From Isosphaera pallida ATCC 43644 (GTDB lineage Bacteria > Planctomycetota > Planctomycetia > Isosphaerales > Isosphaeraceae), in the NCBI RefSeq assembly GCF_000186345.1, contig NC_014962.1, positions 4,058,450-4,122,449 on the forward strand: DNA of 64,000 nt, in the 5' to 3' direction. Of this stretch, positions 16,867-24,935 are shown piece by piece. The notes beneath the pieces were generated by a model. The model was not told the origin of the DNA and did no database searches. It saw only the letters and a program-made list of their open reading frames with translations. The first letter of the stretch is position 1; every line of letters starts with the position of its first letter. The translations under genes were made by a program, and so were the position numbers.

Positions 16867-19800
16867 ATGGCTCCTTCGATCAATCTCCGCGAGATCAAGC
16901 TTCGTCGCGCTTGCGTTGAACTGGAGACCAGCCTCAAAACCCACCCCCACCTCACCGCGCGGACCCTGTTGGACCGCGACCCCGAGTTGGCCGGGCAGAT
17001 CGAAGACGCGATTGAACTGATCTACACTGAATACGTGGTGTTGGAACGTCTGGGCCGCAGTCCCTCGGTCGAGGACTTCGTTGGACGTTACCCCGAATAC
17101 GCTGGCCGGATCAGGCGGCTTCTAGCGATCCACCTTCTGCTAGACGAGTCCCCCTTTTCACGCGATCCAACCGAAGAAGAACCCACCCCTACCCCCACCC
17201 CCACCCCGAGCCCCACGCCCATCGTCGCGGCTTTGGAGACGTTCTCGGGACAAGCCAGCCAAGCGGGTAGCGCCTTGGATGCGTCGAACCCATTGCCAAA
17301 CCACCCACTTACGGCGTCGCCACCACTGGCCAGCCTCCCCCAACCCGCAACCAATGGCGACAGTTTTCTGGAGGAGGAAGCCCCCTTCGACGTGATCGAA
17401 GAGATCGGACGAGGCGGTATGGGGGTCGTGTACAAAGCCCGACATCGACGACTCGATAAATTCGTCGCCGTCAAGATGTTGCTGACCGCTAACGCCAATC
17501 CGACCCGTCAATGGCGTGAGTTCCGCCGCGAGGCGATGGCCCTGGCGCGGTTGGACCATCCCCACATCGTCCGCATTCTACACGCCGGCTTGGAGTTGGG
17601 TTCGCCTTACCTGATGTTAGAGTATGTCGATGGGGTTTCGTTGGATCAGAAGGTGGGCGGTCCCTGGCCGATCCGCGAGGCGGTGGAACTGGTAGAACGG
17701 CTCGCTTTGGCGGTTCAACACGCTCATTCCAAAGGGATCATCCACCGCGACCTCAAGCCTGCCAACGTGCTTTTGAGCAAGGATGGCGTCCCCAAGATCA
17801 CCGATTTTGGTCTGGCTCGGATTGTCGAAACCATCTCCCCGCCGGGCGGCTCCGAACTCGATCCCTCCTGGATGATTCCGAACTCGGAGCGTACCGAGGC
17901 CCACTCGACCCACTTACTCCACGACGCGGCTCCCGCCTCGGGTTCCACCGCCCATCGCCTTGCCAGACCCCAACTCGCCGGCACCCTCTGCTACATGGCC
18001 CCCGAACAAATCGAAGGGGATCCCCGATTGATCGGTCCCTCTGTGGATCTTCATGCCCTGGGAGTCCTTCTCTTCGAGCTTTTGATTGGCCAACCGCCTT
18101 TCCGCGGCCGCACCTTGCCGGAAACCCTCAGACAAATTCAAACTCAAGATCCTCCCGACCCGGAGATCCTTCGCCCCGGCCTGGACCATGACCTGGCGGC
18201 CATTCTTCGCAAAGCGCTGGCCAAATCTCCCCAGGACCGCTACTCCACCGCCGACGCCCTGGCGATGGACCTCAGGCGGTTCTTGGAGGGACGACCGGTT
18301 GAGGCTTTGGTGGGACGCGCAGCCCTTCGAGCTGACCGAATCGCAACTCGCGCTGCGGGACACACTCGAAGACGCGAAGCTTTGGCCTACGCCGCGGCCC
18401 TGGTGGGCCTGACTTACGGCGTGATCGCTCGGATCAACGCCCCCCCGGACCAATCATCTCCTCCTTCTCCCCCCTTGGCCACGTCAACCGCTCCCCCTCC
18501 CGCTCCTCAAACCGACCATTTCGACCAGCCTCCCACACTTCGGGAACTCTGGACTCAAGCCGCCCTCGCGCTGGATCGTCAGAGCCCAGTGGATGCCTCT
18601 TGGTGGATCCACCAGGCGAAACGCCGGGAACGCGATAGCTGCGCCCTCTCCACCCACCACGGCTCCCACGCGGAACTGCCCGACGATCCGCGAAACCCAG
18701 GACGCCCCCGCCCCCAACCCGGACGCTTCGTCACCGGCTGGATCATTCGCAACGCCGCAACCGCTCACCTCCGGCCAGCGGCGTCTCACCGCGATTGGCG
18801 CGCGCCGGACCGCCTCCACAGCGTTCCAGACCAGATCGCCTCCAGCGACGAGGCCGACCTTCTCCACCTTGGGTTCGACCCCCAACGCCCCTCCTCCTTG
18901 ATTCTCCGGGGCGGACGGCAGGTCTGGCGTCTCGAAGAGGTGACCAACCTCTCGCCGGTTTGGACCGCCCTTCCCACTCCCACCCTCTCCGAGACCCAAA
19001 CCACCCCCCCCTCTCCAATCGAGCGACTCCAGCGCGAACCTCCATGTGCCGGAGGGGTTCGGACCTGGTTTGGGGAAGCGGAACTCTTGAAGAAACGTTC
19101 GCCCTCCTCGACGATCGCTGTTTCGTCGGGGTTGCTGATCCAACCGGTTCGAGAACCCTTGACTGGCCGTCTTCCCTCCTGGTGGGACGAAACGGCAACC
19201 TCTCACTCGTCCCCCCTTGCCTCATCGTCAGCGCTGCTGGCGTGCGATCGAGCAGGACGAATCCAGGCCCGACTCGATCGCAACGGACGCCTCGACATTG
19301 TTGCCTTGTCCGACGGAACGCCGATCTCGTTGGTTCAATACCAGCTCAATCCACAAGCGCGGGATCTGGTTGACATGCCGATCCATCGACCCGGTCTCTG
19401 GGTCGCGCCCGATGGGCAACGGGTGGCGTTGGCGACCCCCTCGCGTTGGGTTGCTGTTGAACTGGAACCGACCAAGCAAAACGAGGCCTCGCGTGTTTCG
19501 AGCGGTAGCGACTCGACGTGGCCCATCGTGACGGAGCGATGGCTTCGGAACGACTTCCCCCCGGACTCCTCCGGCTTGCCGTGGGTGGGTGACATCGGCT
19601 CAGATTGCGTCACCCTGGTTTGGGGGCGGGGCGAGGCTCTTCGGCTGGTTAGCCTCCATCCCTGGGCCGACGAATGGCCAGCCCCTAGGGTGCCGACGGG
19701 CTGGCAAGTGTGGGACTGTCGGTTCGGACCAGCCGATCTCTTTCTGGCGGCGTTGGTACGGCGCGTCTCTGACCCCAACACGCTTGCGGTGCTGATTTGG

Positions 19801-19893
19801 CGGGCCGACCACGTCTCAACCGAACCACCCGCCCCCAACGGCCTGGCCGTGCTTGGAGTTCCCCCTGCCGCATCCTCCGCCGCGCCGCGTTGA
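16867..19893 (+). CDS. PknB-type Ser/Thr protein kinase
   Basis: A 1008-residue Hanks-type kinase. Residues 1-110 are helical and charged. A linker at about 105-170 holds a Pro-Thr repeat (PTPTPTPTPSPTP). The kinase domain runs from about 172 to 475: glycine loop IGRGGMGVVY near 179, catalytic Lys in VAVKML, HRDLKPAN near 293, DFGLA near 312 and MAPEQ near 378. All catalytic residues are present. The activation segment from DFG to APE is about 66 residues, long for the family because of an inserted Ser/His/Pro-rich stretch. A weak hydrophobic segment (ALAYAAALVGLTYGVIA) near 505-520 may be a membrane anchor. The remaining 480 residues are Pro-rich with beta-propeller-like strands. It ends in a tight convergent junction with the TatD-like gene. 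Confidence 0.95.
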   Translation: MAPSINLREIKLRRACVELETSLKTHPHLTARTLLDRDPELAGQIEDAIELIYTEYVVLERLGRSPSVEDFVGRYPEYAGRIRRLLAIHLLLDESPFSRDPTEEEPTPTPTPTPSPTPIVAALETFSGQASQAGSALDASNPLPNHPLTASPPLASLPQPATNGDSFLEEEAPFDVIEEIGRGGMGVVYKARHRRLDKFVAVKMLLTANANPTRQWREFRREAMALARLDHPHIVRILHAGLELGSPYLMLEYVDGVSLDQKVGGPWPIREAVELVERLALAVQHAHSKGIIHRDLKPANVLLSKDGVPKITDFGLARIVETISPPGGSELDPSWMIPNSERTEAHSTHLLHDAAPASGSTAHRLARPQLAGTLCYMAPEQIEGDPRLIGPSVDLHALGVLLFELLIGQPPFRGRTLPETLRQIQTQDPPDPEILRPGLDHDLAAILRKALAKSPQDRYSTADALAMDLRRFLEGRPVEALVGRAALRADRIATRAAGHTRRREALAYAAALVGLTYGVIARINAPPDQSSPPSPPLATSTAPPPAPQTDHFDQPPTLRELWTQAALALDRQSPVDASWWIHQAKRRERDSCALSTHHGSHAELPDDPRNPGRPRPQPGRFVTGWIIRNAATAHLRPAASHRDWRAPDRLHSVPDQIASSDEADLLHLGFDPQRPSSLILRGGRQVWRLEEVTNLSPVWTALPTPTLSETQTTPPSPIERLQREPPCAGGVRTWFGEAELLKKRSPSSTIAVSSGLLIQPVREPLTGRLPSWWDETATSHSSPLASSSALLACDRAGRIQARLDRNGRLDIVALSDGTPISLVQYQLNPQARDLVDMPIHRPGLWVAPDGQRVALATPSRWVAVELEPTKQNEASRVSSGSDSTWPIVTERWLRNDFPPDSSGLPWVGDIGSDCVTLVWGRGEALRLVSLHPWADEWPAPRVPTGWQVWDCRFGPADLFLAALVRRVSDPNTLAVLIWRADHVSTEPPAPNGLAVLGVPPAASSAAPR

Positions 19894-19895
19894 TC

Positions 19896-19914
19896 CCGCG
19901 TTGATCAAACGCGG
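19896..19914. terminator. Hairpin over the convergent stop codons
   Basis: CCGCGTT (19896-19902) and AACGCGG (19908-19914) pair perfectly around GATCA. The kinase stop lies just before the hairpin, and the stop codon of the opposite gene (TCA at 19905-19907) is in its loop and edge. One structure could therefore end both transcripts. Confidence 0.5.
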
Positions 19915-20771
19915 ACGGTGGGAGATGCCGAAGCCGTTGCCTCGGCCACTTGCACTTGCTCGATGGCTGGCGTGAAGTTGAACCGGCGGCACTGGCGGAA
20001 GAAGCTCAGAGGGTTGTCGTACACCACCGTGCGGATGGTCGCCTCGTTATGGCCGCGTCGCTTCATCTCATAGATGAATTCCGGCACGGCCAGAGGGTCG
20101 GAATGGCCCCAATCGCCCGCCGAGTTGACCAAAATCCGCTCGGTCCCATACCGCTCAATCATGTCGGCGGCGCGCTGGGGGGTGCATTTGGTGATTGGGT
20201 AGAGGGTCATGCCAACCCAATGGCCGGCCTCCAACGCGGCCTGAATGGTGTGTTCCTCAACATGGTCGATGCAGACCCGCTCCGGCGGAATGCGGCCATC
20301 GAGCCGAATCATATCGAGAATCATGCGGGTTCCCATCAACTTATCTTCAAGATGGGGGGTATGGACCAGCACGAGTTCTCCCAGCCGGGCGGCGAGGTCG
20401 AGATGTTCAAGAAACACCACCGACTCGTTGCGGGTATTCTTGTTGAGACCAATCTCGCCGATTCCCAACACCTCGGGACTTTCCAGGAACTCAGGAATCA
20501 TGGCGATGACGGCGCGGGCGAGTTCGACGTTTTCGGCCTCCTTGGCGTTGATGCACAACCAAGTCCTGTGTTCGATCCCGTGAGCCAACGACCGCTTGCG
20601 TTCAAAGCTGGTAAGTTGGCGGAAATAGTCGCGGAACCCTTCAGGTCCGCTGCGATCGAACCCAGCCCAGAAGGCCGGCTCGGAGACCATCACGCACCCG
20701 GCCAGCGCCATGCGCTTATAGTCGTCGGTGGTGCGGGAGACCATGTGGATGTGGGGGTCGATGTAGTTCAT
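19905..20771 (-). CDS. TatD family, EboB-like metal-dependent hydrolase
   Basis: A 288-residue TIM-barrel hydrolase. The ATG at 20771 has AGGAG 10 bases upstream. The N-terminal YIDPHIHM supplies the first metal ligands (HxH); GIGEIGLNKN carries the Glu ligand, LVHTPHLE and CIDHVEEHT the next histidines, and NSAGDWGHSD the final Asp. The N-terminus (IDPHIHMVSRTTDDYKRMA) resembles the TatD-like member of the ebo gene cluster, which helps move isoprenoid-linked precursors in other bacteria. No eboA, eboC, eboD, eboE or eboF neighbour is present in this window, so that link is an inference from sequence only. It is probably cytoplasmic. A generic TatD nuclease-like function is the alternative. 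Confidence 0.85.
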   Translation of the reverse strand: MNYIDPHIHMVSRTTDDYKRMALAGCVMVSEPAFWAGFDRSGPEGFRDYFRQLTSFERKRSLAHGIEHRTWLCINAKEAENVELARAVIAMIPEFLESPEVLGIGEIGLNKNTRNESVVFLEHLDLAARLGELVLVHTPHLEDKLMGTRMILDMIRLDGRIPPERVCIDHVEEHTIQAALEAGHWVGMTLYPITKCTPQRAADMIERYGTERILVNSAGDWGHSDPLAVPEFIYEMKRRGHNEATIRTVVYDNPLSFFRQCRRFNFTPAIEQVQVAEATASASPTVRV

Positions 20772-21152
20772 ACGACTTCAACTCCTTGATCGGCTTGTCG
20801 TGACGCCACGAATCATGCCCAACTCCGGGTTTCCAAGCCTCCCGTTGGGCCGAAACACGTTCCTAGCGTCTCCCAACCCGCTCGCCGGAGTTTAACACAA
20901 TTCCTCGTTGGCGGTAACCCAACGCCCATCCCCATCACCTTCCATCAAGAGCGATCTCACCGGTTTGTGATGACAATCTGGTCTAACTTAAATTCTTAAT
21001 CAGAGTTTATTGAAAACATTGTTGTCAGAACTTGTGAATAGAGCGAGATTGGTTTTAAAATCCAAGACCTCCAAATCTACCTACCCATGTCGTTTCGCGC
21101 CAGGAGCTATCCTCTTGACCCCGTTCAGACCGACCACCTGATCAGCGTTTGT
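20772..21152. other. AT-rich intergenic region
   Basis: The part at about 20980-21075 is clearly richer in A and T than its surroundings. It may hold the promoter for the TatD-like gene, which reads leftwards. No gene is supported. Confidence 0.35.
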
Positions 21153-21479
21153 TCAGAACCGCCGCTGGGGGATACCGAAGGTGGTCATCCAATCGGGTTG
21201 GTAGGGACGGGAGAAGAGTTCTTGAATGCGTCGGGCGCGATCGGGGGTGGTGGAGGATTCGCTGAGGATTCGCAACGCCTGACGGATGCGTTCCAGCCGC
21301 GGGTCGTTGAATACCGCGCGGTGTCCGGGTTCGCCGTTGAGGGAGGAGTCGGAGGGATCGGGCGCGTGGTCCAGCCGATCGAGGGCCGCGGCCAATTCCA
21401 GAATCCTGCCGCGGATGATCAGGAACTCGTCGTCGAGGACACGGACCGCGTCGCGTGGGGCGGGTACGGCGGGGTTCAT
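21153..21479 (-). CDS. Unknown small protein
   Basis: A 108-residue protein from ATG 21479, which has GGAG 8 bases upstream; the frame stays open to 21551. It starts with a Pro/Ala stretch, then DDEFLIIRGRILELAAALDR, a helix of mixed character, a linker (DHAPDPSDSSLNGEPG), a second helical region (RLERIRQALRIL) and a final IQELFSRPYQPDW. No membrane segment, signal peptide or metal motif is visible. The helix-linker-helix layout suggests a small soluble helical protein. The family is not recognised. It is divergent from the outer-membrane barrel gene. Confidence 0.65.
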   Translation of the reverse strand: MNPAVPAPRDAVRVLDDEFLIIRGRILELAAALDRLDHAPDPSDSSLNGEPGHRAVFNDPRLERIRQALRILSESSTTPDRARRIQELFSRPYQPDWMTTFGIPQRRF

Positions 21480-21966
21480 GGAGAGGTCTCCGTCTCGAAC
21501 CGGGAAAGCGTCAACCAGCGATGGCGGTGATTCGAGGGATGGATCGACCACGCACGGGAGCCACCCTCGGGGTGATCTCTTGTCCCATGTGTTGTATCAC
21601 AACGGCTCGCCGGACGAAACGAGACACCGCCCCCAACGACGGCAACCGATCCCGCCTCACTTGATTCGGTTGGATGACCGCTCCCTCCTAGACAACCCAA
21701 CCAAGCTGCTCTTTCTAACAAACCGGCATAATCCACCTTTTTGATTAAGGCGCGCGAAATCCTAGGTCGATGGTTTTATGGACGATGACTTGACATCGAA
21801 TCACGTCCCGCTCGGTTTCGAGATCTCCTGGTGTGTTCGAGTCACCTTGGATGGACGGATCGACGCGGTGGCACGCAATGCTCGTCAAACCATAGTTGAA
21901 ACTTCTGGGCGAGCGGAGCGATGTTCGCCGTCTGGACACGACCTTTGGTCTGGCATGGAGACGGTC
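21480..21966. other. Divergent intergenic region upstream of the barrel gene
   Basis: About 490 bases. The frame of the barrel gene is open from 21778 but the part before 21967 lacks coding character. The 21690-21800 part is AT-richer and may hold promoters; no clear -35/-10 pair. No gene is supported. Confidence 0.35.
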
Positions 21967-24573
21967 ATGAACCCCACGCGCACAGTCACGCTGACTCCGC
22001 ATCAACAGCGAAAGCGATCCGTCTTGATGATCTCAGGCGCGTTGGCTCTTGGTGCACTCATGGCAGCGACAGGACGCGCGGCCCAACCGCCTGTTCCCCC
22101 CACGCCTCCTTCACGCGACTCAGCGCTGGTTCCTCCCCCCGCACCACCGCCCCGGACATTCGGAGCAGACATCCTTTTGTTTGAAAACATGATTTTAAGC
22201 GATAACGTCATCCTTCCTCCTCTTCCTTTCGAGCGGATCGACGAGATCAACAACCAAGACGCGGCCGATGAGCCAACGCTGATTCCCGAGGCGACACCAG
22301 GCCAGGGTGTTGATCAGGTGGATCCCCCCCTGCCATTCGCTTTGGCCGAACCAATGGCGGCTCCTCCAACGATCCTGAGAATTCCTCCCACAACTTCCCT
22401 GGCGTTTGGCGAGGGGGTGGCCCGGGTCAAGCCGGCGAAGATGGCCAGAGGTTTGCGGGTCGATCCGTTCGGAACCACGACGCGCGGCGTTGTGACGCCT
22501 CCCCGAGGGTTCCCCGCGGTTGTCTTTGAGCGTGATGCTGAGGGACGCCCGGTCCCCCGACCAATGCCGATTCCTGCCGGTCCCGTTCGAGAGGGGGTCG
22601 AGCTGGTCACGCCGCCCCAACCGATCGAACTTGGCGGGAATCGACGCTCCTTGAGCACTGCGGCAAACCAACCGATCACCGCGACCGACGCTGGCGGCTT
22701 GATCGAGGCGACCCCGCCTCTGGCCGGCACCGAGGCCGAGGCCAATCAGGAGCGGCTTGACCGCGCTCGGGAAACTCTGCCGGGGCTGTTGCGTCGTCCG
22801 GTCTTTGATGGTCCGCCACCTTCACCCCGCAACCTCCGGGCCGAAACTCGTCCCGACCTGGTGGAGACATTTCCGCCGTTGCAAACCCCGCGCGACCCTC
22901 CGTTGGGCTTCACCGGTCCCTCGGGCGTGCTGCCCACCGAGGTACAGGGACGCAGTGGCTTCGCGCCGATCGAGGATCGCTGGCGTTTGGGCTTCCCCGC
23001 CTGGGACCGATACGGCACCGAGTCTAAGTTGCTCAAGCCCGAGCCAGACAAGGACCGGCCCTACGAATTGGGACGATGGTGGGACCCCTACAACCAAAAT
23101 GTCTTCAAGGGCGATTATCCAATTCAAGGTCACCATCTTTTCTTTGAGGTGGACGCGACTAGCCTTACGATCAACGAGGCGCGGGACATCCCCACCGCGA
23201 CGACCCCGCGCGACTCGACAGTCCGTCCCGGTCAATTCGAGTTCTTTGGTCGAGGCGGTCAATATCTGTTCAATCAGTTTGGCTTCGTGAGGATGCGGTT
23301 GTTCCACGGCGCGGGGGCGTTCAAGCCGGTCGATTGGCAGGTGGTGTTGACCCCGGCGTTCAACGTCAACTACCTGCTGGCCCAGGAACTCGGCGTGGTC
23401 AGTCCCGACGTTCTGGCGGGCACCCAGCGGTTGCGTTCGTTCTTCACGTTGCAGGAGTGGTTCGTCGAGACCAAACTGGCTGACACGTCGCCTTATTTCG
23501 ATACATTGGCGCTTCGGGTCGGTCAGCAGTTTTTCAACGCCGACTTCCGGGGCCACATGTTCGTGGACGTCAACCGTGGCGTGCGGCTCTTCGGCAGCCG
23601 CAACGCCAACCGCGACCAGTTCAACCTGGCGGTCTTCCTTCAGGCCGAGAAGGACACCAATTCCGGGCTGAACACTTTTCACAACCGGGGTCAAACCCTG
23701 GTGATCGCCAACTACTACCGTCAGGATTTCGGCATTCCCGGCTACACCGCCTCCTGGAGTTTTCTGTATAACAACGACCAACCCTCGCTCAAGTTCGATA
23801 CCAACCGCTTCCTAGTGCGGCCCGACCCGGTGGGCGTGGCCCGTCCCCATGAAGTCAACGTGTTCTATCTCGGCTTCGGTGGCGACGGCCACCTCGGGCG
23901 CTACAACCTCAGCCACCAGTTTTATTGGGCGCTGGGATACGACGAACTCAATCCGCTGGCCAACCGCGCCACCAACATCAGCGCGCAGTTTTTCGCCTGC
24001 GAACTGTCCTATGACCGCGACTGGGCACGGTTCCGCACCTCGTTCCTCTACGCCTCGGGAGATGGCGACGCCAACGACGGACGGGCGGGCGGCTTCGATT
24101 CGATTCTCGACCTGCCCAACTTCGCTGGGGGCAGGTTCAGCTTCTTCCAGCGCCAGCCGTTGCCGTTATTCGGAGTCAACCTCACTCAGCGCGAGAGCTT
24201 CGTGACCAACCTACGCTCCAGCAAGACCCAGGGCCAAAGCAACTTTGTCAATCCCGGGTTGTTGATGCCCAACGTCGGTTTGGACATGGACCTCACGCCG
24301 CAGCTCAAGCTAATCAACAATTGCAATTTCCTCTGGTTTCACAAGATCGACCCGCTCAAGCAGTTCCTCTTCAGCTCCAACGTCAACCATTTCGTGGGGG
24401 TCGATCTCTCCACCGGTTTGGAATGGCGGCCCTTGCTGTCCAACAACATCATCGTCGAGGCGGGGGTCAACGGTCTGTTGCCGGGTTTGGGCTTCCGCAC
24501 CCTGTACAATGACCTTCAAAGTCCGGCCAACGCCTTGGTCTCCGGTTTTGTGGAAGTGATCTTGACCTATTGA
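21967..24573 (+). CDS. Outer-membrane beta-barrel (porin-like) protein
   Basis: An 868-residue exported protein. The ATG at 21967 is preceded by GGAG at 21957-21960, a clean ribosome site, and by a signal peptide (VLMISGALALGALMAA, cleaved after a small residue near ATGRAA). Residues 40-370 are Pro-rich and low in structure. From about 380 to the end the sequence alternates polar and aromatic residues in short strands with loops, as in outer-membrane barrels, and ends VSGFVEVILTY with a terminal Tyr, typical of the last strand. It most resembles porin or alginate-export type barrels in layout. The next gene, 362 bases on, is a multiheme cytochrome, so it could be the barrel of an electron-transfer conduit. 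Substrate and assignment are inferred. Confidence 0.8.
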   Translation: MNPTRTVTLTPHQQRKRSVLMISGALALGALMAATGRAAQPPVPPTPPSRDSALVPPPAPPPRTFGADILLFENMILSDNVILPPLPFERIDEINNQDAADEPTLIPEATPGQGVDQVDPPLPFALAEPMAAPPTILRIPPTTSLAFGEGVARVKPAKMARGLRVDPFGTTTRGVVTPPRGFPAVVFERDAEGRPVPRPMPIPAGPVREGVELVTPPQPIELGGNRRSLSTAANQPITATDAGGLIEATPPLAGTEAEANQERLDRARETLPGLLRRPVFDGPPPSPRNLRAETRPDLVETFPPLQTPRDPPLGFTGPSGVLPTEVQGRSGFAPIEDRWRLGFPAWDRYGTESKLLKPEPDKDRPYELGRWWDPYNQNVFKGDYPIQGHHLFFEVDATSLTINEARDIPTATTPRDSTVRPGQFEFFGRGGQYLFNQFGFVRMRLFHGAGAFKPVDWQVVLTPAFNVNYLLAQELGVVSPDVLAGTQRLRSFFTLQEWFVETKLADTSPYFDTLALRVGQQFFNADFRGHMFVDVNRGVRLFGSRNANRDQFNLAVFLQAEKDTNSGLNTFHNRGQTLVIANYYRQDFGIPGYTASWSFLYNNDQPSLKFDTNRFLVRPDPVGVARPHEVNVFYLGFGGDGHLGRYNLSHQFYWALGYDELNPLANRATNISAQFFACELSYDRDWARFRTSFLYASGDGDANDGRAGGFDSILDLPNFAGGRFSFFQRQPLPLFGVNLTQRESFVTNLRSSKTQGQSNFVNPGLLMPNVGLDMDLTPQLKLINNCNFLWFHKIDPLKQFLFSSNVNHFVGVDLSTGLEWRPLLSNNIIVEAGVNGLLPGLGFRTLYNDLQSPANALVSGFVEVILTY

Positions 24574-24935
24574 GCCGGACGGGTCATGCTCCCCATGCTC
24601 CATTCGCCGGAGGGGGCGGGGTCCGCACCGTCGGGACGGGGGAGGTTGGGCACCACGCGCTCGGGAACCGTGGCCCTGGCTTCTCGGACCTCGACCCCCT
24701 TCGTATGGCTCCCTTCCCAGTCTTGCAGCGCGTCGTTGTGAGCCTCCTTATAACAGCGCGGTCCAGGAAGAGATGACCTTGACCGCGTCTGCAGCGCCCG
24801 GCAGTCAGTTCCTTGGCCGGAGCTGCCGGACGCACCGAATCGTCCACGACGTTGGTCCGGCACCTCTCGTCGCATCCAGTTTGGTTGATCCCACCCCCCT
24901 ATCCGACTCGATCCGGTCAAGGAGGACCCATCGTC
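24574..24935. other. Gap between barrel and cytochrome genes
   Basis: No supported gene. The frame of the cytochrome gene is open from 24813, but the real start is 24936. It may hold a promoter for the cytochrome gene or merely join the two genes. Confidence 0.35.

Noticed and set aside
17180-17225. Repeated CCCAC units as a possible simple repeat element
   Set aside because: It encodes the Pro-Thr linker in frame in the kinase, so it is an ordinary coding low-complexity tract.
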